A stretch of 5,498 nt of DNA from a bacterium (GTDB lineage: Bacteria; CSSED10-310; JAJRTK01), in contig JAJRTK010000162.1 of assembly GCA_024278345.1 (NCBI GenBank), positions 1 to 5,498 on the forward strand, read 5' to 3'. The translations under genes were made by a program, and so were the position numbers. Positions 1 through 5,468 of the stretch are shown here, in pieces (the first letter of the stretch is position 1; the number at the start of each line of letters is the position of its first letter). The notes under the pieces were generated by a model that made no database searches, had not been told where the DNA came from, and saw only the letters and a program-made list of their open reading frames with translations.

Positions 1-330
1 ATCATTTTTAACCCCGTGGATGTGGCTGACAATATGAAAAAATATGGCGGATTCGTTCCCGGCATTCGTCCTGGCAAGAAAACTGCGAATTATATTGACC
101 GGGTGTTGACCCGGATCACGGTGGTTGGCTCCGCTTTTTTGGCAGCCATTGCAGTGTTGCCGATGATACTTGTCGCTCAGCTCAATCTGCCGTTTTACTT
201 GGGTGGGATCGGCTTGCTCATCGTTGTAGGAGTGACTCTGGATACTGTGCAGCAGATTGAATCTCATCTGGTCATGCGCCATTACGATGGGTTTTTGAAG
301 GGAGGGTCGCCATTTAGGCGTCGCGGGTGA
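1..330 (+). CDS. secY: Preprotein translocase subunit SecY, C-terminal part (5' end outside window)
   Basis: This is the last 109 codons of secY, open from base 1 and ending in TGA at 328-330. SecY is the channel subunit of the SecYEG translocon, which moves unfolded proteins across the inner membrane or into it. The fragment starts just before the family motif [22 protein letters not shown], which belongs to the cytoplasmic loop before transmembrane helix 9. Two hydrophobic segments follow at about residues 40-58 and 65-80 of the fragment, matching helices 9 and 10. [21 protein letters not shown] and the tail LVMRHYDGF are typical of the SecY end, and the short basic tail RRRG is also usual. 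The internal GTG at 16 is not the start. In the canonical order secY closes the spc operon, and here infA follows only after a 501-base gap. Confidence 0.97.
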   Translation: MIFNPVDVADNMKKYGGFVPGIRPGKKTANYIDRVLTRITVVGSAFLAAIAVLPMILVAQLNLPFYLGGIGLLIVVGVTLDTVQQIESHLVMRHYDGFLKGGSPFRRRG

Positions 331-831
331 TAAGCTGTTAGAATCTTCTGGTGCATTCCCTGCGTGTAGTCTGGCTCTCCTGGTCCTTCGCTTGACGTGG
401 TTTAAGCGCTTTGGCCGGGGGCCTAGTGCTAGGGTAGCGGGGATTTATGAGGAGCGGCGGGAGTCTGGTTGTGGGTGTGCATTGGACGGGGTGGAAGATT
501 TCTGGTTGACTGAGGGGGCTTTTGGGGTAGGGGAAGGCTAGTGGTGACGGAAGCGGTATCAGGTTTCTGGGGACATCGCGTTTCGCGTGAACGAAGAGGG
601 TGTCTTAGTTTTTCAGTTCGGGGCCTCACGGGCTAGTCGGTGGGGGGGCCACAATCTGGTAGCTGTTGCTGACCCCGGCTCGATATGGCACCGTGTTGTC
701 TCGCTAATGCTCGGCATGGCGGGGAGTGCAAGGGGGGCATTTTTTTGGGATAGGCTCGTGGTGCTTCGTGCGGCTGAGGGGTTAGGAGGGGCAACAGTGT
801 GTTGCCGGAGCTTTTTTTTTCTGGAGGTGTC
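331..831. other. Non-coding gap between secY and infA
   Basis: I see no convincing gene in these 501 bases. Many bacteria carry adk and/or map at this place; I found neither the adenylate kinase P-loop nor any methionine aminopeptidase motif in the translated frames. The + strand is very rich in G: in 421-540 I count 57 G against 13 C. It contains G-runs at 488-491, 514-518, 524-527, 530-533 and 732-737. The only clear structure is the hairpin and T-tract at its 3' end, annotated separately, plus a small CCTAG/CTAGG inverted repeat at 422-433. It may be the eroded site of a lost gene, or a long leader for infA. No good sigma-70 promoter could be picked. Confidence 0.6.
790..820 (+). terminator. 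Hairpin followed by T9 just upstream of infA: candidate terminator or attenuator
   Basis: GGCAACA (790-796) and TGTTGCC (800-806) form a perfect 7-bp stem with a GTG loop. Five bases (GGAGC) follow, then nine T at 812-820. This resembles an intrinsic terminator, but the T-tract does not directly touch the stem as in the classical form. The T-tract ends only two bases before the infA ribosome binding site at 823-827. It could end read-through from secY, attenuate infA expression, or simply expose the binding site as an A/T-like unstructured stretch. Confidence 0.4.
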
Positions 832-1050
832 ATGACCAAGGAAGAGGCAATTGAAGTTGAGGGGACGGTCACCGAGCCCTTGCCGAATGCGATGTTTCGC
901 GTCCAATTGGATAATGGTCACAAAGTTCTTGCCCACATATCGGGAAAAATGAGAAAATACTTCATTCGGATTCTCCCGGGAGATCGGGTTACGGTGGAAT
1001 TGTCTCCGTATGATCTGTCTCGAGGTAGAATCACATATCGAGCAAAGTAA
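832..1050 (+). CDS. infA: Translation initiation factor IF-1
   Basis: IF-1 binds the A site of the 30S subunit during initiation and works with IF-2 and IF-3 to select the initiator tRNA. The product has 72 residues, the usual length, and is one OB-fold (S1-like) domain throughout. Typical stretches are [20 protein letters not shown], then [19 protein letters not shown], and the ending [18 protein letters not shown]. The ATG at 832 is chosen because it gives the normal N-terminus ([13 protein letters not shown]) and has GGAGG at 823-827, four bases upstream; the in-frame TTG at 799 lies inside the hairpin and would add an unusual leader. The stop TAA (1048-1050) is 16 bases before rpmJ, so the two genes are surely co-transcribed. 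Confidence 0.97.
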   Translation: MTKEEAIEVEGTVTEPLPNAMFRVQLDNGHKVLAHISGKMRKYFIRILPGDRVTVELSPYDLSRGRITYRAK

Positions 1051-1066
1051 TGAATCGGAGGAGCAT

Positions 1067-1180
1067 ATGAAAGTTCGCGCATCGGTCAAAGTGCGTTGTC
1101 CGAAGTGCAGGATAGTCAAGCGCAAAGGGATAGTTCGGGTTATTTGCGAGAATCCTCGCCACAAACAACGACAAGGTTGA
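1067..1180 (+). CDS. rpmJ: Ribosomal protein bL36, zinc-binding form
   Basis: This 37-residue protein is the smallest ribosomal protein and binds 23S rRNA in the large subunit. It reads [20 protein letters not shown] followed by [17 protein letters not shown]. The zinc-ribbon ligands are all present: Cys11, Cys14, Cys27 and His32 (CxxC-x12-C-x4-H), so this is the zinc-containing (C+) type. The ribosome binding site GGAGGAG (1057-1063) sits three bases before the ATG, and the gene lies between infA and rpsM as in most bacteria. Its stop TGA is directly followed by a small inverted repeat ahead of rpsM. Confidence 0.97.
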   Translation: MKVRASVKVRCPKCRIVKRKGIVRVICENPRHKQRQG

Positions 1181-1207
1181 GCGCGGGCTTGATATTGGTT
1201 TTCGCGC
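1181..1207 (+). promoter_or_regulatory. Hairpin in the rpmJ-rpsM gap, upstream of the rpsM ribosome binding site
   Basis: GCGCG (1181-1185) pairs with CGCGC (1203-1207), extended inward by two G-T pairs, around a 13-base loop. It starts on the first base after the rpmJ stop and ends eight bases before AGGAGG (1215-1220). In E. coli, S4 represses the alpha operon by binding a pseudoknot around the rpsM start; this position is similar, but the element is much smaller and no pseudoknot partner was established. Confidence 0.3.
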
Positions 1208-1226
1208 CGAATACAGGAGGGGTGTG

Positions 1227-1589
1227 TTGGCACGCATCGCTGGAGTAGACTTGCCACGAAATAAACGTGCGGAAGTCGCATTGACTTACATTTTTGGGAT
1301 AGGTCGCTCAACAGCAAAAGATATCTGCCAAAAAACCGGTGTGGATGAAAATGTGAAACTCAAGGACTTGACGGACGATGAGATTCGTCGGTTGAGGACG
1401 ATCATTGAGACGCAACACCGAGTTGAGGGCGATCTCAGACGAGAGATTTCAATGCATCGCAAGCGGCTTATTGACATCGGTTCGTACCGGGGGCATAGGC
1501 ATATTCGGAAGCTTCCTTGTCGTGGTCAACGCACTCACACAAATGCGAGGACCCAAAGAGGCAGGAAACGAGTTGCCGTGGGCCGCTAG
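1227..1589 (+). CDS. rpsM: Ribosomal protein uS13
   Basis: S13 sits in the head of the 30S subunit, touches 16S rRNA and the P-site tRNA, and takes part in the bridges to the 50S subunit. The product has 120 residues. Family signatures are [13 protein letters not shown] at the N-terminus, [12 protein letters not shown] (residues 19-30, helix-hairpin type rRNA contact), the central helical stalk, and [20 protein letters not shown] with TNART towards the C-terminus. The basic tail [10 protein letters not shown] is expected. A TTG at 1227 is taken as start because it yields the invariant MARIAG beginning and has AGGAGG (1215-1220) six bases upstream; a GTG directly before it (1224) would add one residue. 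TTG is an uncommon start for such a highly expressed gene. rpsK follows after 21 bases. Confidence 0.96.
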   Translation: MARIAGVDLPRNKRAEVALTYIFGIGRSTAKDICQKTGVDENVKLKDLTDDEIRRLRTIIETQHRVEGDLRREISMHRKRLIDIGSYRGHRHIRKLPCRGQRTHTNARTQRGRKRVAVGR

Positions 1590-1610
1590 AAAAAGTAGGA
1601 GGAAGCGGTC

Positions 1611-2009
1611 GTGGCTAGAAAGCAGCGCAAGCGCGGAGTGCAGAAACGGAGTGTTCGGAAGAACGTCCGAAGTGGTATAGCCCATATACAAACGACTTTT
1701 AACAACACTATCGTCACCATAACAGATTCTCATGGCAGGACGATCTCGTGGGCTTCTGGCGGTAGTCTCGGTTTCAAGGGATCGAGGAAATCGACACCTT
1801 TTGCGTCGCAGATGGTGGCGGCTCATGCCGCCCGGCTCGCCCAAGATCACGGTATGAGACAAGTGGAAGTTCACGTCAAGGGTCCAGGATCGGGTCGCGA
1901 GTCTGCAATTCGAGCTCTTCAGACAAGCGGATTGGACATTAAAATCATCAAGGATGTTACACCGATTCCGCATAATGGCTGCCGTCCTCCGAAGAGACGG
2001 CGAGTTTGA
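1611..2009 (+). CDS. rpsK: Ribosomal protein uS11
   Basis: S11 belongs to the platform of the 30S subunit, close to the mRNA exit region and 16S rRNA. The 132-residue product shows the whole family pattern: a basic, disordered N-terminus (about residues 1-20), [21 protein letters not shown] (22-42), [20 protein letters not shown] (47-66), the helix with [28 protein letters not shown] (89-103) and the end [16 protein letters not shown]. The Asn-Gly in PHNGCRPP is the place where E. coli S11 carries an isoaspartate. The start is GTG at 1611 with AGGAGG (1597-1602) eight bases upstream. The gene lies 21 bases after rpsM and 35 bases before rpsD. Confidence 0.97.
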   Translation: MARKQRKRGVQKRSVRKNVRSGIAHIQTTFNNTIVTITDSHGRTISWASGGSLGFKGSRKSTPFASQMVAAHAARLAQDHGMRQVEVHVKGPGSGRESAIRALQTSGLDIKIIKDVTPIPHNGCRPPKRRRV

Positions 2010-2044
2010 CTGAATCGGCTGAGCATTGAGTTGGAGGGATAGAG

Positions 2045-2677
2045 TTGGCACGATACAAGGAATCAGTGTGCCGTTTGTGTCGGAGAGAAGGGCAAAAACT
2101 TCTGTTGAAGGGCATTCGTTGCAACACGTCGAAATGTGCATTTGAACGTCGCGCTTACCCACCGGGACAGCATGGACAGAGGCGCCCCAAAGTCACTGAC
2201 TACGGAACACAGTTGAGAGCGAAGCAGCGGGTAAAGAGGACTTACGGCGTTTTGGAAAAGCCTTTCCGGGCGTATTTTGCGGAGGCAGAGCGTCAGCGTG
2301 GGATTACGGGCGAGAATCTTTTGATGCGTATGGAGTTGCGCTTGGACAACGTCGTTTATCGCCTTGGATTGGCGGCCTCCCGGGCGGAGGCACGTCAACT
2401 TGTCCGGCATAATCATTTTTTGGTGAATGGGAAGAGAGTGTCGATACCCTCGATAAAATTGCGTTCTGGCGACCAGATCGAAGTGAAGGAGTCAAGTAGG
2501 AACAAGAAGCCATTCCAGTTGGTATTGGAGAACGGCGTACCAAGCCACCATGCGATTCCGTCTTGGTTGGAGTCGGATATAGGGAAGCTGTGTGGAACAC
2601 TCACTCGGCTGCCGGTGCGGGATGATGTTCCTGACGAGTTCAAAGAGCAGCTCATCGTTGAGCTTTATTCGAAATAG
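2045..2677 (+). CDS. rpsD: Ribosomal protein uS4, zinc-binding form
   Basis: S4 is a primary 16S rRNA-binding protein that starts assembly of the 30S body and shapes the mRNA entry site; in E. coli it also represses its own operon. The product has 210 residues. The N-terminal part holds Cys9, Cys12, Cys26 and Cys31 (CxxC-x13-C-x4-C), so it is the zinc-containing type. YPPGQHGQRR (38-47) and TDYGTQLRAKQRVKRTYGV (51-69) are typical. The S4 RNA-binding domain runs from about 98 to 150 (LRLDNVVYRLGLAASRAEAR to LRSGDQIEVKE). The start is TTG at 2045, giving the conserved MARY, with GGAGGG (2033-2038) six bases upstream. It is the second gene here with a TTG start. Confidence 0.97.
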   Translation: MARYKESVCRLCRREGQKLLLKGIRCNTSKCAFERRAYPPGQHGQRRPKVTDYGTQLRAKQRVKRTYGVLEKPFRAYFAEAERQRGITGENLLMRMELRLDNVVYRLGLAASRAEARQLVRHNHFLVNGKRVSIPSIKLRSGDQIEVKESSRNKKPFQLVLENGVPSHHAIPSWLESDIGKLCGTLTRLPVRDDVPDEFKEQLIVELYSK

Positions 2678-2691
2678 CAATCAGATTGTAG

Positions 2692-2734
2692 GGCTCATCG
2701 CTTCTATTGGAGTGATGTCGGAGTGTTTTGAGCC
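2692..2734 (+). promoter_or_regulatory. Foldable leader between rpsD and rpoA
   Basis: GGCTC (2692-2696) can pair with GAGCC (2730-2734), enclosing an inner hairpin in which 2697-2704 pairs with 2709-2716 (eight pairs, two of them G-T, TATT loop). The structure ends directly before the purine-rich rpoA ribosome binding site (2735-2742). It could influence rpoA translation or protect mRNA ends. It was found by eye; the conservation that would prove it is unknown. Confidence 0.3.
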
Positions 2735-2752
2735 GAGGAGGAAGCTAGCCAT

Positions 2753-3745
2753 ATGCACGGAAAAGAGTTAGCCGAACCCACGTGGGAGTGGAAAAAACTT
2801 GATGGTTGCTATGGTGAGTGTTGGGCGGCACCTTTCATGCGAGGCCATGGGCGGACGATAGGGAATCCCTTGCGGCGCGTGCTCCTGTCGTCTTTGAAGG
2901 GAACGGCTGTCACAAAAGTTAGAATTGAGGATGTTCTCCATGAGTTTCGTTCGATTCCAGGCGTCATTGAGGATGTGACGGATATTGTCCTCAACATGAA
3001 GGGCTTGCTCGTAGATCTCAAGGTTGATAATGCGAAAGCTCTTTATTTGAGTGCTACGGGCCCTGGGGTGGTGACAGCCGCTGACATCGTGCCGGATGGA
3101 GATGCCCGAATCCTCAATCCAGACTTGCACATCGCGACGCTGAGTGATGAGATCACTTTCAGAGTCGAGGTCACCGTTGATTGGGGGCGGGGCTATGTGC
3201 CTGCGGAGCAGCGTTCACGGGAGGATCTAAAACCGGGCGACATTCTTGTGGATGCAAGTTTTTCGCCCGTTAGCAAGGTGAATTACCGCGTACAAAACAT
3301 TCAGTATCAAGGTTCCATGGATTATGAGAGTATAGCCATGGAGATTTGGACGAACGGCACGATGAGCCCAGATGCAGCGTTTTCTTCGGCGAGGCGGGTT
3401 CTTGGCAGTTACTTTATGGACCAGCAGGATGAGCTTTTGGACGGATCCTCTGAGATCCAGCGAGATGCGGAAATCGCAGTTTCCAAAGGCGAAGTTGCGG
3501 CATTAGAAGTAGATGCGCGGCTACAGGAGACCATCGGCAAATTGAAATTGCCGCCCCGGGCATTTAATTGTCTGAGAAATGCGAAGATCGAAACTGTCGG
3601 TCAACTGGTTCAGAAAACGGAAGCTGAGATTCTCGACACCCGTAGCTTGGGTCGTAAATCTTTGGAGGAAATCAAAGAGAAATTGAGGTTGAGAGGGTTG
3701 AGGTTGGGAATGAAGGTTGAGAACGGAAAAATTATAGAAGGTTGA
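2753..3745 (+). CDS. rpoA: DNA-directed RNA polymerase subunit alpha
   Basis: The alpha subunit dimerises and nucleates assembly of RNA polymerase with beta and beta'; its C-terminal domain binds UP elements and activators. The 330 residues match the usual length (329 in E. coli). The N-terminal domain (about 20-235) contains GHGRTIGNPLRRVLLSSLKG (31-50), the GVIEDVTDIVLNMKG region (70-84), GRGYVPAEQ (145-153) and FSPVSKVNYRVQN (170-182). The C-terminal domain (about 255-320) keeps residues that align with the DNA-contacting set of E. coli alpha: Arg269, Asn272, Cys273, Lys302 and Ser303, in LPPRAFNCL and SLGRKSLEEIKEKL. The usual YGTT before GN is HGRT here, and PP replaces the common hydrophobic/basic pair before Arg269, so the protein is somewhat divergent. 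ATG at 2753 has GAGGAGGA at 2735-2742, ten bases upstream. Confidence 0.97.
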   Translation: MHGKELAEPTWEWKKLDGCYGECWAAPFMRGHGRTIGNPLRRVLLSSLKGTAVTKVRIEDVLHEFRSIPGVIEDVTDIVLNMKGLLVDLKVDNAKALYLSATGPGVVTAADIVPDGDARILNPDLHIATLSDEITFRVEVTVDWGRGYVPAEQRSREDLKPGDILVDASFSPVSKVNYRVQNIQYQGSMDYESIAMEIWTNGTMSPDAAFSSARRVLGSYFMDQQDELLDGSSEIQRDAEIAVSKGEVAALEVDARLQETIGKLKLPPRAFNCLRNAKIETVGQLVQKTEAEILDTRSLGRKSLEEIKEKLRLRGLRLGMKVENGKIIEG

Positions 3746-4139
3746 GTGAGACGCCAATGGCGGGCTTTGGCAGGATTGGACTTTACCCACGTTCCTTGAA
3801 GCTTCTGTTTGTTCCATACCAGGGTTGCACAGCCTGAAGTCTCTCTTATTTGGCTGGTTTTTCGATGCGGGTTCCTGATGGTGTATGTCTGTTTTGGAAA
3901 TCGAGCCATGAGTGCTCTCTCAATGGTCAGTGTCGGCATTGGGTGGAGTGTTGGGATCGCCGTTTTGGTGAGCATGGGGGCTTTGATGGTGCCTGGGCTG
4001 GATGGATGGCCGGCATAAAAGGGGCAGTTGTGGCCTGCCACGGGACTGGGAGATCTGTGGCCCGCAGTGTTTTTGGGAATGTTGAGAAAAAGTTGTAATA
4101 CGACGTTGTCGTGCTTGTGAGATCCAGAGGCAATTGGAA
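3746..4139. other. Non-coding gap between rpoA and rplQ
   Basis: In most bacteria rplQ follows rpoA within a few tens of bases; here 394 bases separate them. No recognisable gene is present. Small inverted repeats occur, for example CGCC/GGCG with an AAT loop at 3752-3762 and GGCAG/CTGCC at 4023-4039. An ATG at 3908 opens a 36-codon hydrophobic frame (to 4018), without a good ribosome binding site, which I do not call. I could not identify a promoter for rplQ with certainty. The stretch could be an eroded gene site, an extended leader, or hold a separate promoter. Confidence 0.6.
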
Positions 4140-4565
4140 ATGAGACATCGGAAACTGAGAACCAAGCTTGGAAGGACAGGGCCTCATCGTAAGGCCATGT
4201 TGAGAAATTTGGCTACTGCTTTGATTCGACACGAGGAAATTCGGACGACTGTCGTCAAAGCTAAAGCCCTCCGGGTCTTTGTCGCCAAGCTGATCACGTT
4301 GGCAAAACGGCAGGATCTGGCTTCCAGACGCAGAGTTGTCCAGTTGTTGCAGCAGAAGGACGCGACCCGGAAGCTTTTCGACACGATTGGTCCGCGATTT
4401 GAGAATCGCCAGGGCGGCTACACCAGGATCTACAGGCTTGAACCACGCCTGGGTGATGGAGCATCAATGGCTCTGATTGAGTTCCTTGATCGCCCGTCGG
4501 GGGAGGATGAGATCGAAAAGAAGGTGGGCCTCAGAGAAAGGCTGTTCGGGGGTCGAAAGGCCTAG
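4140..4565 (+). CDS. rplQ: Ribosomal protein bL17
   Basis: L17 lies on the solvent side of the 50S subunit near the end of the peptide exit tunnel and binds 23S rRNA. The product has 141 residues. MRHRKLRTKLGRTGPHRKAM (1-20), RNLATALIRHEEIRTTVVKA (22-41) and KLFDTIGPRFENRQGGYTRI (78-97), then RLEPRLGDGASMALIEF (99-115), cover the normal domain. A charged C-terminal tail of about 25 residues, rich in Glu, Lys and Arg, makes it longer than the 127 residues of E. coli. ATG at 4140 is chosen because MRHRK is the conserved beginning; a TTG two codons upstream is in frame but not needed. GAGG (4127-4130) lies nine bases upstream. It is the last gene of the cluster in this window. Confidence 0.96.
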   Translation: MRHRKLRTKLGRTGPHRKAMLRNLATALIRHEEIRTTVVKAKALRVFVAKLITLAKRQDLASRRRVVQLLQQKDATRKLFDTIGPRFENRQGGYTRIYRLEPRLGDGASMALIEFLDRPSGEDEIEKKVGLRERLFGGRKA

Positions 4566-4580
4566 AGCTGCCTAGGTTTT
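4561..4580 (+). terminator. Small inverted repeat with T4 over the rplQ stop: weak candidate terminator
   Basis: CCTAG (4561-4565, including the TAG stop codon) pairs with CTAGG (4572-4576) around a six-base loop, followed directly by TTTT (4577-4580). Position and T-run fit an intrinsic terminator for the operon, but a stem of five base pairs with only three G-C pairs is weak. The same two arms occur at 422-433 in the secY-infA gap without a T-tract. Confidence 0.3.
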
Positions 4581-4924
4581 AGGGCTGGAAGGAATCTCCG
4601 GTGTCCACCGAGGTACAACGACGGACCGGCGGCTGACTTTCCCAGGTGTCCAGTGAAGGGCGAAGCCATGGTCGCGTTTCCGCCAAGGACGAGGAGAGTT
4701 GGACACGGGAGGCGGGGAGTCCCGCAGACCGTCGAGGAACCGATCAACGAGGACGCAGGCGAAGACGATGGGGCGGTCGCCGCAGTAGAATCGCGAGAGA
4801 TATCCGGGTCAGTAAGGCGCCCCAAGGCGGTTCTCTTCCGGGGCGACGGTGGAAGATACTCTTTGACCTCTGGGGGAGCAGAGCAGGGTAAGCCTCTCGC
4901 AGGGGGGCTGCGGCTTTGTTGCGA

Positions 4925-4944
4925 TTCTGGAGCCCTCTCCAGAA
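4925..4944. repeat. Inverted repeat TTCTGGAG/CTCCAGAA
   Basis: A perfect 8-bp stem (4925-4932 with 4937-4944) encloses a CCCT loop. It is followed at 4949-4956 by GCGTAGCG, the first of four copies of this motif. No T-tract follows, so it is not a typical terminator. Confidence 0.6.
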
Positions 4945-5028
4945 GGAGGCGTAGCGTAAAAAGAGGGGTGGGGAATCCTGTTGCTTTTCATTGCAACGGG
5001 TTCTTGCTAGCTTCCTGGCGAGGTGCTG

Positions 5029-5062
5029 AACCGGAGCGCAGCGGTGACAATGGCTTCAGGCC
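5029..5062. repeat. 34-base imperfect direct repeat, copy 1
   Basis: This 34-base stretch aligns without gaps to 5220-5253 with 26 identical positions by my count. Both begin with CCGGAGCGYAGCGG after two bases and end in CAGGCC. The distance between the copies is 191 bases. Confidence 0.6.
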
Positions 5063-5076
5063 ATAACCAGCGCTTC

Positions 5077-5097
5077 CGGCGGAGGTCGCCTCCGCCG
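5077..5097. repeat. Inverted repeat CGGCGGAGG/CCTCCGCCG
   Basis: A perfect 9-bp stem with a TCG triloop (5086-5088). It lies four bases before the next hairpin at 5102, so the two would stack side by side in RNA or cruciform DNA. Confidence 0.7.
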
Positions 5098-5101
5098 AGT
5101 T

Positions 5102-5120
5102 CCAGGGCCAAAGGCCCTGG
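5102..5120. repeat. Inverted repeat CCAGGGCC/GGCCCTGG
   Basis: A perfect 8-bp stem with an AAA triloop (5110-5112). Its arm CCAGGG recurs in the hairpin at 5402-5421. Confidence 0.7.
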
Positions 5121-5219
5121 CGCCGTTCCTTAGATTCGCCGGGTAGCCGGATCCAAGGGTAACGAGAGCTGCCGGAGGCACCGCCGATGACCGGGTTCAA
5201 GAGCACCACCAAAGGTAGT

Positions 5220-5253
5220 AGCCGGAGCGTAGCGGAGAGCATGGTCGCAGGCC
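5220..5253. repeat. 34-base imperfect direct repeat, copy 2
   Basis: This is the partner of 5029-5062 and contains the GCGTAGCG form of the recurrent motif at 5227-5234. The differences from copy 1 are scattered substitutions, as expected for an old duplication or for two members of one repeat family. Confidence 0.6.
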
Positions 5254-5288
5254 TTAGAGCTGCGTGTAGAATCCCACGGGTATGCACC

Positions 5289-5331
5289 TAAGCCTGGACA
5301 TACGCCAAAACCAGAAGAAGACGCGCGGCGT
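5289..5331. repeat. Imperfect direct repeat sharing CGCCAAAACCA, copy A
   Basis: Begins TAAGCC, contains CGCCAAAACCA at 5303-5313 and ends with a 4-bp stem ACGC/GCGT (5321-5324 with 5328-5331) around GCG. The same order of parts returns 58 bases downstream. Confidence 0.6.
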
Positions 5332-5346
5332 AAAAGGGTATCAACG

Positions 5347-5384
5347 TAAGCCGGGAGACCCGCCAAAACCAAGACGCAACGCGT
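5347..5384. repeat. Imperfect direct repeat sharing CGCCAAAACCA, copy B
   Basis: Begins TAAGCC, has a CGGG/CCCG stem with AGA loop (5352-5362), then CGCCAAAACCA (5361-5371) and ACGC/GCGT (5374-5377 with 5381-5384) around AAC. The terminal stem is kept between the copies although its loop and flanks differ, which hints at a conserved RNA shape. Confidence 0.6.
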
Positions 5385-5401
5385 CGTACATGAATGTGGG
5401 T

Positions 5402-5468
5402 CCAGGGAGCGAGCTCCCTGGTGGGTGCAGGGCAAAGCCCTGCCGGGGACCGGGGCCGGAGGCCCCGG
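5402..5468. repeat. Array of three adjacent GC-rich hairpins
   Basis: Three perfect stems stand in a row: CCAGGGAG/CTCCCTGG (5402-5421, CGAG loop), GCAGGGC/GCCCTGC (5427-5443, AAA loop) and CCGGGGCC/GGCCCCGG (5450-5468, GGA loop). The spacers are five and six bases. The sequences of the stems differ while the architecture stays the same. Confidence 0.7.

Noticed and set aside
392-420. TTGACG as a -35 box for an infA promoter
   Set aside because: No acceptable -10 hexamer at 16-18 bases downstream; the sequence there is nearly all G.
548-835. Open frame ending across the infA start, possible remnant of a lost gene
   Set aside because: The translation shows no adenylate kinase or methionine aminopeptidase motif and includes the hairpin and T-tract; nothing supports coding.
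613-1317. Long - strand open frame over infA and rpmJ
   Set aside because: It lies antisense to two certain genes with conserved proteins, and its product is Arg/Ser/Pro/Thr-rich as expected for a mirror frame.
1981-2001. GCCGTC/GACGGC stem at the end of rpsK
   Set aside because: It falls in codons for the invariant C-terminus of S11 and no T-tract follows, so coding constraint explains it.
1449-2162. Long - strand open frame over rpsK
   Set aside because: Antisense shadow of rpsM, rpsK and rpsD; no recognisable protein motif.
3908-4018. 36-codon hydrophobic frame, possible small membrane protein
   Set aside because: No good ribosome binding site and G/T-rich DNA tends to encode hydrophobic residues by chance.
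4653-5066. Open frame of 137 codons on the + strand after rplQ
   Set aside because: No known motif, weak start context, low-complexity Arg/Gly/Glu-rich product, and its last third runs through inverted repeats. GC-rich DNA gives such open frames easily.
5281-5400. Possible CRISPR array
   Set aside because: Only two imperfect units of unequal length; no regular spacers and no identical repeats.
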